NCBI GenBank assembly: GCA_013812805.1
Contig: JACCSV010000263.1
Span: 1-5,384, forward strand
Direction of reading: 5' to 3'
Source: Sphingomonas sp.
GTDB lineage: Bacteria; Pseudomonadota; Alphaproteobacteria; Sphingomonadales; Sphingomonadaceae
DNA: 5,384 bases
Part shown: in pieces, positions 4,821-5,384 of the stretch
How the letters are laid out: every line of letters begins with the position of its first letter
Numbering within the stretch: the first letter of the stretch is position 1
Translations under genes and position numbers: made by a program
The notes under the pieces: generated by a model
What the model was told of the DNA's origin: nothing
The model's input: the letters and a program-made list of their open reading frames with translations, nothing else
Database searches by the model: none

Positions 4821-4995
4821 GGCTGCGCTGCTGCGTAGGCAGGAGCCGCATCGGTCGAACTAGCTGTGGAGTGGTGGGGCGGCGACGTGTGCCGGATCGG
4901 TCAATCGCAAACCGAAGCCGAAGGCAGAGTCTGGAAGAGGACCAGCGCCAACACGACGGCCCCGCATCCGCGTCTAACCGACCAGCGGCCGGCGC

Positions 4996-5384
4996 CTAGA
5001 TATAGACGAAGTCGACGTTGGTGAGCGCGGTCCCCGCGGTCACCTGCGCGAACAGCACTGAGGCGCCAGCGCCGCTTCCGTCAGCATCGTAATAGATGTT
5101 GCCGGTCGCGCTATCGTAGATGATGCGGTCGTCCGCGTCGGCCGCAGCTGTGCCCTCGTGGAAAGCCCCAGATGCAAGCGGTCCGGCGAGGCTCTCGTTG
5201 AAGACCGACCTGGAAAGATAGATCGTATCATCCGCCACGGAAAAATCGGTGATCCGGTCGACGTTGGTTCTCTGGTCGAGTTCACTGTTGAAGACAAAAC
5301 CGTCCTCGCCTGCACCGCCCGTCAGCCGGTCGTTGCCGAGGCCGCCATAAAGCATGTCATTACCGTCGCCGCCCGACAATTTGT
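4996..5384 (-). CDS. C-terminal part of a second RTX calcium-binding protein (cut by window edge)
   Basis: The frame is open to the right edge; 128 whole codons and the TAG stop are visible. The visible part begins in RTX nonapeptides (KLSGGDGND, YGGLGNDRL, GGAGEDGF) and continues into the same C-terminal export region as the neighbouring 555-residue protein: TNVDRITDF, DDTIYLS, RIIYDSATGNI, YYDADGSGAG, LFAQVTAG, ending LTNVDFVYI. It aligns without gaps to residues 428-555 of the neighbour, with about 94 of 128 residues identical by hand count. Differences cluster in the loop before GAFH and in the last five residues. The gene must start beyond the window, so its N-terminal domain is unknown. 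It lies upstream of, and in the same orientation as, the other RTX gene, 380 bases away, so it probably has its own transcript. Confidence 0.9.
   Translation of the reverse strand, partial: KLSGGDGNDMLYGGLGNDRLTGGAGEDGFVFNSELDQRTNVDRITDFSVADDTIYLSRSVFNESLAGPLASGAFHEGTAAADADDRIIYDSATGNIYYDADGSGAGASVLFAQVTAGTALTNVDFVYI

Larger units (their letters stand above)
4616..4995. other. 380-base intergenic region between the two RTX genes
   Basis: I find no convincing gene here. Bases ~4700-4752 are clearly more AT-rich than the surroundings (GCTAATTGAAATTAAACC, TTTTAGGCTTTTC) and probably hold the promoter of the 555-residue RTX gene. A possible minus-strand -35 TTGGTT (4748-4753) has TTTAAT downstream, but the spacing is 20 bases, too long to be convincing. 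Bases 4757-4820 contain nested dyads. Bases 4913-4925 contain a short CCGAAG direct repeat that could form a weak hairpin downstream of the second RTX gene; no clear terminator with a T-run was seen. Confidence 0.6.

Overview
The window is GC-rich DNA that looks like an alphaproteobacterial chromosome, most likely from the order Sphingomonadales. The reasons are the arrangement of aat tail-to-tail with a DUF2155 lipoprotein gene and an NDUFA12-like gene, the sphingomonad-style C-terminal tail of Aat, and an apparent EcfG-type (GGAAC-N16-CGTT) stress promoter. The taxon is inferred from family knowledge and was not checked by a search.

Layout. At the left edge the minus strand carries the first residues of a probable exported protein (cut by the edge). 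A perfect GC-rich hairpin lies just before it. Next on the minus strand is a 182-residue lipoprotein made of two copies of a glycine-zipper segment joined to an EF-hand-like acidic loop. Its 5' region has an exact match to the general-stress-response promoter consensus. Divergent from it, on the plus strand, lie arsC (glutaredoxin-type arsenate reductase) and aat (leucyl/phenylalanyl-tRNA-protein transferase), 17 bases apart and probably one transcript.

From about 1823 to 2829 the minus strand carries an NDUFA12-family complex I accessory protein followed, after only 2 bases, by a DUF2155 lipoprotein. The DUF2155 reading frame runs 211 bases antisense into aat, and the conserved ends of both proteins are encoded on opposite strands of the same DNA.

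The right half, all minus strand, holds two RTX-type calcium-binding proteins in tandem: a complete 555-residue one (PPC-like N-terminal domain, RTX nonapeptides, a duplicated 90-residue module, type I secretion-type C-terminus) and the last 128 residues of a second one cut by the right edge. Their C-terminal 128 residues align without gaps at about 73% identity by hand count. No type I secretion transporter is present in the window. The 380-base gap between the two RTX genes contains an AT-rich patch and nested dyads that may be regulatory.

Most of the window is a recognisable housekeeping neighbourhood with an RTX surface/secreted-protein cluster next to it. I see no defence system, CRISPR array, tRNA, rRNA or insertion sequence. 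The observations most worth following are the antisense-coded aat/DUF2155 overlap, the EcfG-type promoter on the duplicated lipoprotein, and the paired RTX genes with a shared export module.
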